The notes under the pieces were generated by a model that was not told where the DNA came from, ran no database searches, and saw only the letters and a program-made list of their open reading frames with translations. Of a stretch of DNA of 64,000 nucleotides, positions 51,436 to 60,872 are shown in pieces. A program made the translations under genes and the position numbers. Source of the DNA: Prevotella sp902465605 (GTDB lineage: Bacteria; Bacteroidota; Bacteroidia; Bacteroidales; Bacteroidaceae); assembly GCA_902465605.1 (NCBI GenBank), contig CABQNT010000014.1, positions 1 to 64,000 on the forward strand. Direction: 5' to 3'. The stretch's first letter is position 1; each line of letters begins with the position of its first letter.

Positions 51436-53139
51436 TTAGTTTTCTTCCTTCGTCAAATATTTTGTTCCAGTGCGAGTGACAAGTTCCTTTGCAAATGATT
51501 TTGGAAAACCGGGACGTTTGACTTTAGCTCCGAGACCTGTCTTTGTTTTTAAGAATCGACCGTTTCTTTCTGGCTTTATTGTCATGTCGTTGTATTTCAC
51601 AATCAAATGTATTGCAAGTTGCTTCCATCGCCCAAGCATCTCTTGCGCCTTTTGGTTGGAATAATCATTAAGATAATTAATTGCATCAAGTTTGTTGGAG
51701 CTATATCGTCTTTGAGCTTCGGCTTCAATTTCTTGTTGATTGTTAAAATACGATGATTCCAAAGAATCACGGACTGTTTGAAGGTCTCCAAACATCTGAT
51801 AATATCGCGGATAAACCATGTTGCTAACCCAGTTACAAACCCAAAACGCATTTTTATCTGAAAATGTTACGGCATCTGCGCCTGGTGTGTTGTAACACTC
51901 TGGTTGTGTTGTATTTCCGCAATAGATAGGAGTATATGCAACCATATTCCCATCATCATTGCCAAACCAAAGAAGTCCACCGATTTCACGTGGCAACCAG
52001 TCTCTCATCTGGCTGACATAGGAAAATGCAGATTGTTGAGTAGACGTAGGCCGTTCATTAAAATACTGCTTGTCACCAACTTTATACATCAACGGTGTGG
52101 GCCGGTATGGCATCTGCCAAATTCCACCGCCAATGTCAACACTGTCCAAAGCAAGCGGCGTACCTTCGTAGTGGTCACGCATGCATGTCTGGATATCTTG
52201 TACGCTCACATTCTTCTTCGGATATATCCACAGAGGCATGTCTTCTGCATTTGGATCTTTGCCCATTGCCCATGGCAAATAGCGAGTCATATCTTGGAAA
52301 TGATTGAAGAAACTCCATACGCGAGCATCACAGAATCTTCTACCAGAAAAATCAGGTTTCGCATAAACATCCTTCCACGAAAAGTCTGCGTCTTTACCTG
52401 AATACCAACCTTTTTCCCTTGCAAATTTAACAACGTCTTTCGCATACATGACGTTCTTCTTGTCCTTCATGTTGAACTTCGAGATGCGACTTTGGTTTGC
52501 ATGTCCACATATAGCGTCATCAGGAATACGCATGGCCACCCATACGGTGCCTTTACTACCAGGTCCCTTCCCCATCATTTCCATGATCCAAGCTTCGTTG
52601 GGATCACAAATGGTAAAAGTCTCACCTTCACTGTTATATCCATATTGATTGGTCAATGTGGTCATCACCTTGATTGCTTCCCGCGCTGTTTTTGACCGTT
52701 GCAAAGCGATGTATATCAGTGAACCATAGTCGATTATACCAGTTGAGTCAACCATTTCTTCCCTTCCACCATAAGTTGTTTCGCCGATTGTCACTTGGTA
52801 TTCATTGATGTTGCCAATGACGTTATAGGTTTCAGCTGCTTCTGGAATTTGGCCATGATACTCGTTATTATCCCAGTCGTAAATATCACGCATCGTGCCA
52901 GGTTGATGTTTACCTGCAGGGAAATGGCACAAGCCAATAAACAGCCCATAATCATCTGCGTTGTATGAACAGATAACTGAGCCATCTGCCGAGGCCTTCT
53001 TTCCCACAATAAAGTTCGTGCAGGCCAAGACGTTCTGCAGGTTAAGGACAAGTGCACAAACCGCCATGAAAATTACTTTGGTACATAGCGAATCAACGTT
53101 ATGCTCACTCTTGGTAAAAACAAATCTCATCATAATCAT
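51436..53139 (-). CDS. Secreted C69 family dipeptidase
   Basis: The 567-residue protein has a signal peptide ending at VLA-C (Cys40). That Cys heads CTNFIVGKKASADGSV, the Ntn-hydrolase active site of family C69, in which the cysteine becomes N-terminal and acts as nucleophile. GNINEYQVTIGETTYGGRE (in part), NEAWIMEMMGKGPGSKG and ARVWSFFNHFQD follow. The family cleaves dipeptides and is used for scavenging amino acids. The start has four Met codons nearby; the first is shown, but an internal one (e.g. MRFVFTK, position 4) is as plausible. Confidence 0.9.
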   Translation of the reverse strand: MIMMRFVFTKSEHNVDSLCTKVIFMAVCALVLNLQNVLACTNFIVGKKASADGSVICSYNADDYGLFIGLCHFPAGKHQPGTMRDIYDWDNNEYHGQIPEAAETYNVIGNINEYQVTIGETTYGGREEMVDSTGIIDYGSLIYIALQRSKTAREAIKVMTTLTNQYGYNSEGETFTICDPNEAWIMEMMGKGPGSKGTVWVAMRIPDDAICGHANQSRISKFNMKDKKNVMYAKDVVKFAREKGWYSGKDADFSWKDVYAKPDFSGRRFCDARVWSFFNHFQDMTRYLPWAMGKDPNAEDMPLWIYPKKNVSVQDIQTCMRDHYEGTPLALDSVDIGGGIWQMPYRPTPLMYKVGDKQYFNERPTSTQQSAFSYVSQMRDWLPREIGGLLWFGNDDGNMVAYTPIYCGNTTQPECYNTPGADAVTFSDKNAFWVCNWVSNMVYPRYYQMFGDLQTVRDSLESSYFNNQQEIEAEAQRRYSSNKLDAINYLNDYSNQKAQEMLGRWKQLAIHLIVKYNDMTIKPERNGRFLKTKTGLGAKVKRPGFPKSFAKELVTRTGTKYLTKEEN

Positions 53140-53168
53140 ATAAGGTATAATAGTGTTTATAAAAAAGC

Positions 53169-54107
53169 CTATCTTATTGCAGCTGATGCTGGTACTTTTT
53201 CATTGACATTTTGCATTCTTTGTGATGATGCCGATGTTGGAACCGCTGATTTCAGCGAATCATTTCCGCCTTTGTGTCTCGCGTCAGAAGAAGTAGAGTC
53301 AGCCGGTGCTTCTCCTGTGCGCTTCGGCTTGGGCGCATGTATTCTAATCAAACTGATGTTTGAGATGATCATCAGCTTAAACGTTGTGCTATATGCATCT
53401 GCCGAATTGCCTTTGTTAAGTATAAAATATCCCTTGATTTCTTTAATGCCGACGTGCTTATCATCTGATATTTGAAGCGTATAATGATTTGGTGTCGATA
53501 CATATACGTGTTGTGAACTGACGCTGTCATTATTGAACTTGACAGACAACATCGCTATAGCTTCTCGTGAACCATCTTGATAAATAAACTGTGTATCAAA
53601 GTTAAGCCACAAATTGTCGCCAGCCTTATAGGTCGTGTCCGTCTTTAACGTGAAGGAGCTCAGATTAAAAGGTCTGTAAGGCGAAAATACAATCGATCGC
53701 TCCCCCGTCCACACATTGGTTGTATCTCCATTTGCCGAATTCAAGCTATATTGATTAATCTCACTTGCAGATGCTCCCAGTGCCAGTGCTTCCTTGCTCA
53801 GCCTTGTTGAGAGAGATTCATATATTTTCTGTAACAATCTTGTGTGCCTTGTATAGTAAACCATCGAACTGTCAAACTCAGCTTCTGACACACCATTCTT
53901 TTTCAGTACAGCGGTTTTGTAGGCAATCATGGTAGCAGCTTCGCCGCTATTCGATTGATACATGGCATCGGCAATGTGGTAATCGTACAAGATGTCTTCC
54001 ATTTTGTCTGGCTGGATGTAACGATTAGGCACAGAGGGAGTGCACGAAACCATTGCCAGCAAGAAGAAAGCAAAGAGCAAATAGTATTTAGACGATTGAT
54101 CACTCAT
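53169..54107 (-). CDS. DUF4296 lipoprotein
   Basis: The 312-residue protein starts at MSDQSSKYY with a lipobox ending MVSC. The DUF4296 domain occupies about 25-115 (IQPDKMEDILYDYHIADAMY and Leu-rich helices). The C-terminal half is a beta-rich region with charged, Ala/Ser-rich low-complexity end (KRTGEAPADSTSSDARHKGG). It overlaps the lspA 3' end by 8 bases and is the last gene of the ileS operon. Function unknown. Confidence 0.85.
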   Translation of the reverse strand: MSDQSSKYYLLFAFFLLAMVSCTPSVPNRYIQPDKMEDILYDYHIADAMYQSNSGEAATMIAYKTAVLKKNGVSEAEFDSSMVYYTRHTRLLQKIYESLSTRLSKEALALGASASEINQYSLNSANGDTTNVWTGERSIVFSPYRPFNLSSFTLKTDTTYKAGDNLWLNFDTQFIYQDGSREAIAMLSVKFNNDSVSSQHVYVSTPNHYTLQISDDKHVGIKEIKGYFILNKGNSADAYSTTFKLMIISNISLIRIHAPKPKRTGEAPADSTSSDARHKGGNDSLKSAVPTSASSQRMQNVNEKVPASAAIR

Positions 54108-54756
54108 GCGATTCCTCATTTTGGTCCTCTCCCTTCATGGTAGTTCCAATGAGTTCCAATTCTTTCCGGTAGAAAAGCAGCAAAAGAACTACGCCGACGC
54201 TGATGCATGCATCTGCGAAATTGAATATAGGTGAGAAGAAGATAAATTCTTTCCCGCCAAAGTGTGGCACCCATTGTGGCCATGTTGTTTCAATGATGGG
54301 GAAATAAAACATATCTACCACCTTACCATGTAGGAATGATGCATAGCCAGAACCGAATGGCACAAACTCTGCGATATCATAAGGAGTGGATGGAGAAAAT
54401 ATCAAGTCATAAAACATAGAGTCGATGATATTCCCCATCGCACCAGCAAGAATCATGGACAGACAGATGATGTAACCTCTTGGTTGCGGACGTTTCACCA
54501 ATTTGTACATATAGTAGGCAATCACCGAGATGGCTACTATTCTGAAAAGGCTCAACGTCAGCTTGTTGAAAAAGGTCATACCGTATGCCATTCCATTGTT
54601 CTCGATGAACCTGATGTAGAACCAATCGGCTATATGAATAGAATCATCCAAGGCCATGTTGGTCTTGACCAATATCTTGATAATCTGATCAATCACCAAA
54701 ATGGCCACAACTATGATTATCGCTAATTTTCCGTCTGTTATATACCTCTTCATCAA
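54100..54756 (-). CDS. lspA: Lipoprotein signal peptidase
   Basis: The 218-residue inner-membrane aspartyl protease removes signal peptides from prolipoproteins. There are four transmembrane helices. The catalytic aspartates lie in GAMGNIIDSMFYD and FNFADACIS, with the VVDMFYFP stretch between. It is longer than E. coli LspA because of an insertion between helices 3 and 4, which is common in Bacteroidetes. It is cotranscribed with the DksA-like gene and DUF4296. Confidence 0.95.
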   Translation of the reverse strand: MMKRYITDGKLAIIIVVAILVIDQIIKILVKTNMALDDSIHIADWFYIRFIENNGMAYGMTFFNKLTLSLFRIVAISVIAYYMYKLVKRPQPRGYIICLSMILAGAMGNIIDSMFYDLIFSPSTPYDIAEFVPFGSGYASFLHGKVVDMFYFPIIETTWPQWVPHFGGKEFIFFSPIFNFADACISVGVVLLLLFYRKELELIGTTMKGEDQNEESHE

Positions 54757-54790
54757 CTTCTGATTACGATACGTAGAATGTCAGCCTGCA

Positions 54791-55171
54791 TTAATGGTTT
54801 CGTGCTTTCTTTGATGCCACGCTCAAAGTGGCATGCGGCACAGCTTTCAATCTTTCTTTCGGAATCAATTCACCCGTCATCCGATCAATACCGTACGTTT
54901 TGTTGTTGATTCGCACCAATGCTGCTTCCAAACCTTGGATGAACTTCTGCTGGCGGTTAGCCATCTGTACCAGTTCTTCCTTGGTTTGCGTGGCACTACC
55001 CTCTTCAAGAGCCTTATACGTAGGAGACGTATCATCGATGTCATTACCATCCGAATTCATGATTTGTTTCATCATGCTTGTGTAATCTCTGCGGGCCAAA
55101 CTCAATTTTTCATGTATGATAGCGCGAAACTCTTCCAGTTCTTCGTCGCTATACCTTTTCTTCTCTTCCAT
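54791..55171 (-). CDS. TraR/DksA-family protein lacking zinc cysteines
   Basis: The 126-residue protein (from MEEKKRYSDEELEEF) has the coiled-coil N-terminus and the DksA-type end NKTYGIDRMTGELIPKERLKAVPHATLS. In most family members this region has four Cys for zinc (YGICxxTGxxI...C); here the positions are Asp, Thr-side and Ser, and no Cys occurs. It probably still binds in the RNA polymerase secondary channel. It lies between ileS and lspA, a typical Bacteroidetes order. Confidence 0.88.
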   Translation of the reverse strand: MEEKKRYSDEELEEFRAIIHEKLSLARRDYTSMMKQIMNSDGNDIDDTSPTYKALEEGSATQTKEELVQMANRQQKFIQGLEAALVRINNKTYGIDRMTGELIPKERLKAVPHATLSVASKKARNH

Positions 55172-55240
55172 ATAAAATGAATTCAAACGTACGGTCAGAA
55201 ACTAACAAACCTGCTCCTTACCGTACTGATTATTATGCTA

Positions 55241-58200
55241 TTATACTTTTTTTACCAAAATATGAAGTTTGAAATCGTCAAAGTCAACCTCTATCCCATC
55301 GTTCAATCCAATGACGACGTCGTCTGCTAACACCTGACTTTTGATATAATCGCTAAATGCCTGTATGGCTTCGTCGGTTTGTTCACTGGGAGAAACAGTC
55401 ACATTAATTCGGTCGGTAATCTCAAACTCACTTTCTTTACGTAGATTCTGAATACGATTGATGAGTTCTCGTGCCATACCTTCTTTCTTCAGGTCATCCG
55501 TCAATTCAACTTCTAAGGCCACGGTCAGATTGCCCTCGTTGGACACCAACCAGCCTGGAATATCTTCGTTGACGATTTCGACATCATCTCTTTCAACCGT
55601 TACTTCCTCACCGTCAACGGCAAAGCTGATGCTGCCGTCATGTTCCAGAAATGCAATTTGCTCTTGTGTAACATTGTTCATAAAGTTAGCAACCCCTTTC
55701 ATGAGCTTTCCAAACTTCTTACCCATGGTTCGGAAGTTACATTTTACTTTTTTTACCAGCAAACCTTCACCTTCCATGAAGTTCAGTTCCTTCACGTTGA
55801 CTTCTCGTTTAATCAAATCTGCCATTGCGTTGATTCGGCGTTTTTGTTCTTCATCGATGGCAGGAATCATAATCTGCATCAATGGTTGACGTACCTTAAC
55901 GTTCACTTTGCGACGCAATGCCAACACCATGCTCGTGACTTTCTGTGCCAAGTCCATGCGTGCTTCCAAGTCCTCGTTGACCAATTGTTCATCGGCAACA
56001 GGGAAAAATTCCAAGTGAACACTCTCCGCTTTACCTCCCAAATCAAGATATAACTGATCGGCGTAGAACGGAGCGAACGGAGCCATCAACTTACTAACGG
56101 TCATCAAACAGGTATACAGGGTATGGTATGCCGAACGCTTGTCGGCACTCATCTCTTTCCCCCAGAAACGTTTTCTGTTGAGACGAACATACCAGTTGCT
56201 TAGGTCGTCATTGACAAAACTATCAATCATTCTGCCTGCACGAGTAGGGTCATACCCGTTCAATGCGGTCTCAACGTTTTTAATCAAGGAATTGAGTTTC
56301 GAAATAATCCACAAGTCAATCTCGGGTGCTTGATTCCTGTTTGGCTGTGTTGTGACTGGATCAAAACCATCCACGTTGGCATACAAGGCGAAGAATGAAT
56401 AAGTATTATATAAGGTACCGAAGAATTTACGACGCACCTCGTCAACACCCTCTTCATCAAACTTCAAGTTATCCCATGGGGCCGAGTTGGTCATCATGTA
56501 AAAACGCACGGCATCAGCTCCATACTTCTCAATCATGTCGAATGGATTCTTGACATTGCCCAGGTGCTTACTCATTTTGTTGCCCTTGGCATCGAGAACC
56601 AATCCTGTAGAGATAACATTTTTGAACGCCACTGAATCGAAGACCATCGTTGCAATGGCGTGCAGCGTAAAGAACCAGCCACGCGTCTGATCCACGCCTT
56701 CATTGATAAAGTCGGCTGGGAAGAATGCGGGCGGAATGGGCGTGCCATGATAGGTGCTTTCAACCATTGCCTTACGGGCATCTTCTCCGGTCACTACCCT
56801 ATCCTGCGCATCACGCATGGTTTTGCCCTCGGCTATGTCGCCTTCAAAAGGATAGTGTTGTTGCGCGTAGGGCATCGAGCCACTGTCAAACCAAACATCA
56901 ATCAAGTCGCTTTCACGATACATGGGTTCTCCCTGTTCGTTTACCAACACGATGTTGTCGACGTATGGGCGGTGCAAGTCTATTTTGTCATAATTAGCTT
57001 GCGAATAGTCACCAGGTACAAAGCCTTGATCCTTCAGTGGGTTCGACTTCATGTAGCCGGCTGCCACGCTCTTTTCCAGCTCATCGTAAAGTTCGGCCAA
57101 GCTGCCAATGCATTTCTCGCCTTTGTTCTCATCGCGCCAGATGGGTAAGGGTGTTCCCCAGAAACGACTGCGACTTAGGTTCCAGTCATTCAAGTTTTCA
57201 AGCCAATTGCCAAAACGTCCCGACCCCGTTGACGCTGGTTGCCAGTTGATGGTGTTGTTCAGTTCTACCATCCGCTCTTTCTTGGCCGTGTCTTTGATGA
57301 ACCAGCTATCCAGCGGATAGTACAAGATGGGTTTGTCTGTTCTCCAGCAGTGTGGATAGCTGTGTACATGTTTCTCTATTTTGAATGCCGTCCCTTCTAT
57401 CTTCATCTCCATGACCATGATGACGTTCAGGTCTTCGGCTTTTTCAGAAGCTTCCACATCCCACACCCCATTGGGATTGAACTTGGGATCATACGAGTTC
57501 TTCACATAGTCACCGGCATGATGTGCATACGCTTCTACGGCCACACATTTTTCCACGAAGTTTGCATCAAGTTCTGCAACGAGATAATACTTTCCTTGCA
57601 GGTCAACCATGGGGCGAGTTTCGCCTTTTTTGTTGATTAAATACAAACCTGGTATCCGTGCATCCTTTGCCACCTTGGCATCATCAGCACCGAAGGTTGG
57701 CGCAATATGCACAATGCCTGTACCATCGTCTGTGGTAACATAGTCGCCAAGAATCACTCTGAAGGCTTCACTCGCCATCTCTACAAACTGGTCTTTGCCA
57801 TTTTCGCCCAGGAACACTTTCTCGGGATGTGCCTTTGCGTATTGCTGAACAAACGGAGCCGCATTGGCATCCACTTTCTCAGCGGGTTTCACCCATGGCA
57901 TCAGTTGCTCGTAACGCAAGCCTTCAAGGTCACTTCCTTTATAATGGCGTAAAACTTGATAAGGAACTACCTTCTCACCTTTATTATATGGGGGCATTTC
58001 ATCACCTGGAGCCACCTGTCCTTTCGCCGGTAAGTAGGCATTCAAGCGATCGGCTGCTATGATGATGTTGATTTTCTCTGCCGTGTAAGGATTGTAAGTG
58101 CGTACCGAAACATAGTCAAACTTCGGCCCTACGCAGAGTGCCGTATTAGACGGAAGCGTCCAAGGCGTGGTGGTCCATGCAACCAAATAAGTTGCTCCCC

Positions 58201-58912
58201 AGGTGTTTGCTGCCAACTCAGCATCAAGCTTAGCCAGCGTATCGTTATCCGTCTTGAACATTGCCGTAACGGTGGTGTCTTTAACGTCACGATAACAGCC
58301 GGGTTGGTTCAACTCGTGCGAGCTCAATCCTGTACCCGCAGCAGGCGAATAGGGCTGAATGGTGTAGCCCTTGTACATCAATCCGTTGTTGTAAAGTTGC
58401 TTTAAAAGCCACCACAGCGTTTCAATGTATTTGTTGTCGTAGGTTATGTAAGGATGGTCAAGGTCTACGAAATAGCCCATTTCTTCGGTCAGTGTCCGCC
58501 ACTCTTCAGTGAACTTCATGACGTTCTCACGACATTTGCGGTTATAGTCTTCTACCGAAATGTAATGTTCAGAATCCTTGTTGTCGATATCTTTCTTATT
58601 GATACCCAGTTCTTTTTCAACACCCAGCTCCACGGGCAATCCATGTGTGTCCCATCCAGCCTTGCGCAGCACTTGAAACCCTTGCATGGTTTTGTACCGG
58701 TTGAACGTGTCCTTGATGGCGCGGGCCAATACATGGTGAATACCAGGATGACCGTTTGCCGATGGAGGACCCTCAAAGAAGATGAACTGTTCACAACCTT
58801 CACGCTCATCAATAGACTTGTGGAATATATCCAGTTCCTCCCACTTTGCTAAGATTTCCTTGTTTGTATGGGTCAAGTCTAGCCCTTGATGTTCGGCAAA
58901 TTTTTTAGCCAT
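55241..58912 (-). CDS. ileS: Isoleucyl-tRNA synthetase
   Basis: The 1223-residue class I synthetase charges tRNA-Ile. It has the HIGH variant HPGIHH at 55-60, the editing domain insertion, the CCA-fold, and KMSKHLGN at about 779-786 as KMSKS variant, and a WFDSGSMPYAQ motif. Its size and sequence suit the eukaryote-like type found in Bacteroidetes (which tends to be resistant to mupirocin, as known for this class). First gene of the ileS / DksA-like / lspA / DUF4296 unit. Confidence 0.97.
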   Translation of the reverse strand: MAKKFAEHQGLDLTHTNKEILAKWEELDIFHKSIDEREGCEQFIFFEGPPSANGHPGIHHVLARAIKDTFNRYKTMQGFQVLRKAGWDTHGLPVELGVEKELGINKKDIDNKDSEHYISVEDYNRKCRENVMKFTEEWRTLTEEMGYFVDLDHPYITYDNKYIETLWWLLKQLYNNGLMYKGYTIQPYSPAAGTGLSSHELNQPGCYRDVKDTTVTAMFKTDNDTLAKLDAELAANTWGATYLVAWTTTPWTLPSNTALCVGPKFDYVSVRTYNPYTAEKINIIIAADRLNAYLPAKGQVAPGDEMPPYNKGEKVVPYQVLRHYKGSDLEGLRYEQLMPWVKPAEKVDANAAPFVQQYAKAHPEKVFLGENGKDQFVEMASEAFRVILGDYVTTDDGTGIVHIAPTFGADDAKVAKDARIPGLYLINKKGETRPMVDLQGKYYLVAELDANFVEKCVAVEAYAHHAGDYVKNSYDPKFNPNGVWDVEASEKAEDLNVIMVMEMKIEGTAFKIEKHVHSYPHCWRTDKPILYYPLDSWFIKDTAKKERMVELNNTINWQPASTGSGRFGNWLENLNDWNLSRSRFWGTPLPIWRDENKGEKCIGSLAELYDELEKSVAAGYMKSNPLKDQGFVPGDYSQANYDKIDLHRPYVDNIVLVNEQGEPMYRESDLIDVWFDSGSMPYAQQHYPFEGDIAEGKTMRDAQDRVVTGEDARKAMVESTYHGTPIPPAFFPADFINEGVDQTRGWFFTLHAIATMVFDSVAFKNVISTGLVLDAKGNKMSKHLGNVKNPFDMIEKYGADAVRFYMMTNSAPWDNLKFDEEGVDEVRRKFFGTLYNTYSFFALYANVDGFDPVTTQPNRNQAPEIDLWIISKLNSLIKNVETALNGYDPTRAGRMIDSFVNDDLSNWYVRLNRKRFWGKEMSADKRSAYHTLYTCLMTVSKLMAPFAPFYADQLYLDLGGKAESVHLEFFPVADEQLVNEDLEARMDLAQKVTSMVLALRRKVNVKVRQPLMQIMIPAIDEEQKRRINAMADLIKREVNVKELNFMEGEGLLVKKVKCNFRTMGKKFGKLMKGVANFMNNVTQEQIAFLEHDGSISFAVDGEEVTVERDDVEIVNEDIPGWLVSNEGNLTVALEVELTDDLKKEGMARELINRIQNLRKESEFEITDRINVTVSPSEQTDEAIQAFSDYIKSQVLADDVVIGLNDGIEVDFDDFKLHILVKKV

Positions 58913-58948
58913 AAGTATATTCTGTTAGAGTATGTTATTATTTAAAGC

Positions 58949-58981
58949 GCAAAGGTAACAAAAAATCTTATGATGCACAAA
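58949..58981 (-). promoter_or_regulatory. ileS operon promoter
   Basis: On the minus strand TTTG (58978-58981), a 20-base spacer and TACCTTTGC (58949-58957): an excellent match to the consensus. The leader is about 30 bases. Confidence 0.75.
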
Positions 58982-59290
58982 ATTATAGAATATTTTGAAT
59001 TCGCAGCAATGTTTTTGTAAAACGTACGTAGAGTCAACCAGCAAGTGCAAAATTAGTCAATCATTTTATAAAACTCTTGTTTGGTGTTGAAAACTTGAGT
59101 TTTTCACTTCCAATCTGGAGCATAATGTGCCGAAGCGTTCTCGTATATACATTTTTCATTGTTTAGGACTACAAATATAGCAAAAGGCAGAGAATCTTTC
59201 CCTACCTTTACGCCTAATATTTAAATGTCTATTGATAATCAGGAAGTTGTATTGATAAATCTCTGTTTGTAGCATTACCGCATTACTGGG
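58982..59290. other. Intergenic stretch between ileS promoter and Rhs array
   Basis: No family member found. A 32-codon frame at 59061-59159 (minus), listed separately, is preceded by a TATATTTGT box. Confidence 0.3.
59061..59159 (-). CDS. Possible 32-residue small protein (unsure)
   Basis: ATG at 59159 opens MKNVYTRTLRHIMLQIGSEK and KLKFSTPNKSFIK in one frame before TGA. A TATATTTGT -7 box at 59171-59179 precedes it by about 12 bases, which is the only positive sign. No homologue is known to me. It could also be an accidental frame in the 5' UTR-like DNA. Confidence 0.2.
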   Translation of the reverse strand: MKNVYTRTLRHIMLQIGSEKLKFSTPNKSFIK

Positions 59291-59641
59291 TTATAATATT
59301 AGAGTCCCTCTTTTCCACTCATCTATAGTCATTTTAGCTGTTAGCGAATGAATTTTATTACCACTTGCAATACTTTGCAATATTTGCATAGCATTGCGTT
59401 CATAAATAGGCAATAGATATGTTGCAGCCCACATGCGAGCACCAACAGATTCGCTATATAGAAGTTTAGACAATTGCTTTAGGCTATTTGTCTCTTTTAA
59501 ATAACGAGCACTTTTAGCTATTACCTGATAGCTTTTGTTTGCTTGTGCGTAATTACCTGTTTCTGTTGCTTCAGCATGCTTTATCGCAGCTTCTTCAAAC
59601 TTCCTATAAGCCGTTTCTATTTTTTTAAGGATTCCATCCAA
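59291..59641 (-). CDS. DUF2019-like protein, probable immunity to the nuclease-like tip
   Basis: The 116-residue helical protein begins with TTG at 59641 and shows the DUF2019 pattern: NYAQANKSYQVIAKSARYL, SVGARMWAATYLLPIYERNA, AMQILQSIASGN and the closing AKMTIDEWKRGTL. Members are often encoded next to polymorphic toxins. The start overlaps the end of the toxin fragment by 17 bases, indicating coupled translation. It has no signal peptide, consistent with a cytosolic target. The immunity role is an inference from position. Confidence 0.6.
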   Translation of the reverse strand: MDGILKKIETAYRKFEEAAIKHAEATETGNYAQANKSYQVIAKSARYLKETNSLKQLSKLLYSESVGARMWAATYLLPIYERNAMQILQSIASGNKIHSLTAKMTIDEWKRGTLIL

Positions 59642-59819
59642 ATTTCTTTAATGTTTCAATTCCAAATTTATATTGAGCATCATAACTTTGAGTACTTAGC
59701 CATTGGCGTACCGTTTTACCACCAGTAAATAGCTGGATAGAAGAATAATACCCTAAAACTTTTGCATGAATGCTGACTGCACCATGTGGAAGTTTTATTA
59801 AGTTATTGGTATTATGTAT
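59625..59819 (-). pseudogene. C-terminal fragment of a Rhs nuclease-like toxin tip
   Basis: 64 codons with no ATG: IHNTNNLIKLPHGAVSIHAK and GGKTVRQWLSTQSYDAQYKF ending FGIETLKKFGWNP. The pattern LPH-x-x-V-x-IH and the closing VRQWLSTQSYDAQYKFGI resemble the ends of HNH-type nuclease tips of polymorphic toxins. An in-frame TAG (59820-59822) and IS982 sequence cut off everything upstream. The stop lies in the start region of the DUF2019 gene. It is most likely the rest of a displaced cassette. Confidence 0.55.
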
Positions 59820-59859
59820 CTAATACGCACCAAATTTTGAGACATTACCTGATGTTTGT

Positions 59860-60090
59860 TCAACTATATGATGCCAAGCAACGGCACTCCTTCAGCTTCG
59901 CCTCAAAAAGCCAATTCTCGCTGTCTGTCTCCTCAGCCTCGGCTGCCATGCTCAACGCGATGACTTCCAAGTCAGAGAAACGAGGAACAGGACCAGGACG
60001 ACGCACATTGCCAGCCTCCGTAACCAAATCTTCGGAGAAATGTTTGCATATCTCCAGAAATTTAACCAACTTTGTGTACAAGTTGCACAT
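59860..60090 (-). mobile_element. IS982-family transposase 5' fragment
   Basis: From ATG at 60090 the frame reads MCNLYTKLVKFLEICKHFSE, then GPVPRFSDLEVIALSMAAEA and LFEAKLKE, matching the N-terminus of IS982 transposases. It stops at 59860 after about 76 codons instead of about 300. The DDE catalytic part is missing. The sequence after the break (TTTGGTGCGTATTAG) may be the other end of the IS, so an internal deletion is possible. Confidence 0.7.
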
Positions 60091-60169
60091 AACGAGATTG
60101 TATAACTTAAATGTTAGGTACTCTAAGTTACTAAAAATCTGCGATATATGCAACTTTTTCTTATACATC

Positions 60170-60868
60170 TTATTCAATATTTAATTCCGCCAACGGGTTT
60201 CTCTGATATTTGCAAAGCCATTTTTTCAAAGCAGAATCACTAACATCAATAGCATTAGAGTGTTCCGTCTCTTCTATACGTTTAATTTTCTCATTATAAA
60301 AATACAATGCTTCTCCGCCCATAAAATATGCATCAATCTTTTCAAGTAATTGCAAATACATTCTAAACAACTTCGAGTATTGATGAATTTCATTTAAAGC
60401 AATCACGGGCTTTATGCTAAAATAATCTCCAATAAAAAAATGTTGAGGTTTACTTTTATTTCCCATACAAAAGTTCGTTATGAATAATTCAACGTAATCT
60501 GATTCATAAGCCAGTTTAATCTTCTTCCTTTTTAAAAACATAGGAACTTTTTTTGAAACAAAAAGATTATTGGTGGCTGTATGTAAGAAATCAGATTGTA
60601 TATTAGTCAAATGTACGAATTCTCTTTTCCAAACAGCTGGAGAAATTCCGCTAGAAGTATGTTCTAATGTGTTGTTAAAACACACTATTCTATTTCTATT
60701 ATAAACCACAGTTAAAAATCTAGGCCCACCAATTCCACTGAATTCAACTTCAACAGAATCAAATACTTCTTTCTTAGGATAACTTCGAACATTGACTTTT
60801 GAGCAGACCTGACTATTCAACACATGAAAATAGCCACATATTAATAATATAAGATATAACTTCTTCAT
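60170..60868 (-). CDS. Exported protein, candidate immunity to the HEWFSH toxin
   Basis: The 232-residue protein starts at MKKLYLILLICGYFHVLNSQ, a signal peptide (about 1-20), five bases after the end of the toxin frame. No domain was recognised. It contains KKVPMFLKRKKIKLAYESDY, many aromatic residues, and a helical end DSALKKWLCKYQRNPLAELN. The placement directly after a Rhs tip, one per cassette, is the usual immunity slot. Export suggests that the toxin acts in the periplasm or at the outer membrane. The upstream longer frame start (60967) overlaps the toxin and was not chosen. Confidence 0.55.
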   Translation of the reverse strand: MKKLYLILLICGYFHVLNSQVCSKVNVRSYPKKEVFDSVEVEFSGIGGPRFLTVVYNRNRIVCFNNTLEHTSSGISPAVWKREFVHLTNIQSDFLHTATNNLFVSKKVPMFLKRKKIKLAYESDYVELFITNFCMGNKSKPQHFFIGDYFSIKPVIALNEIHQYSKLFRMYLQLLEKIDAYFMGGEALYFYNEKIKRIEETEHSNAIDVSDSALKKWLCKYQRNPLAELNIE

Positions 60869-60872
60869 ATAG

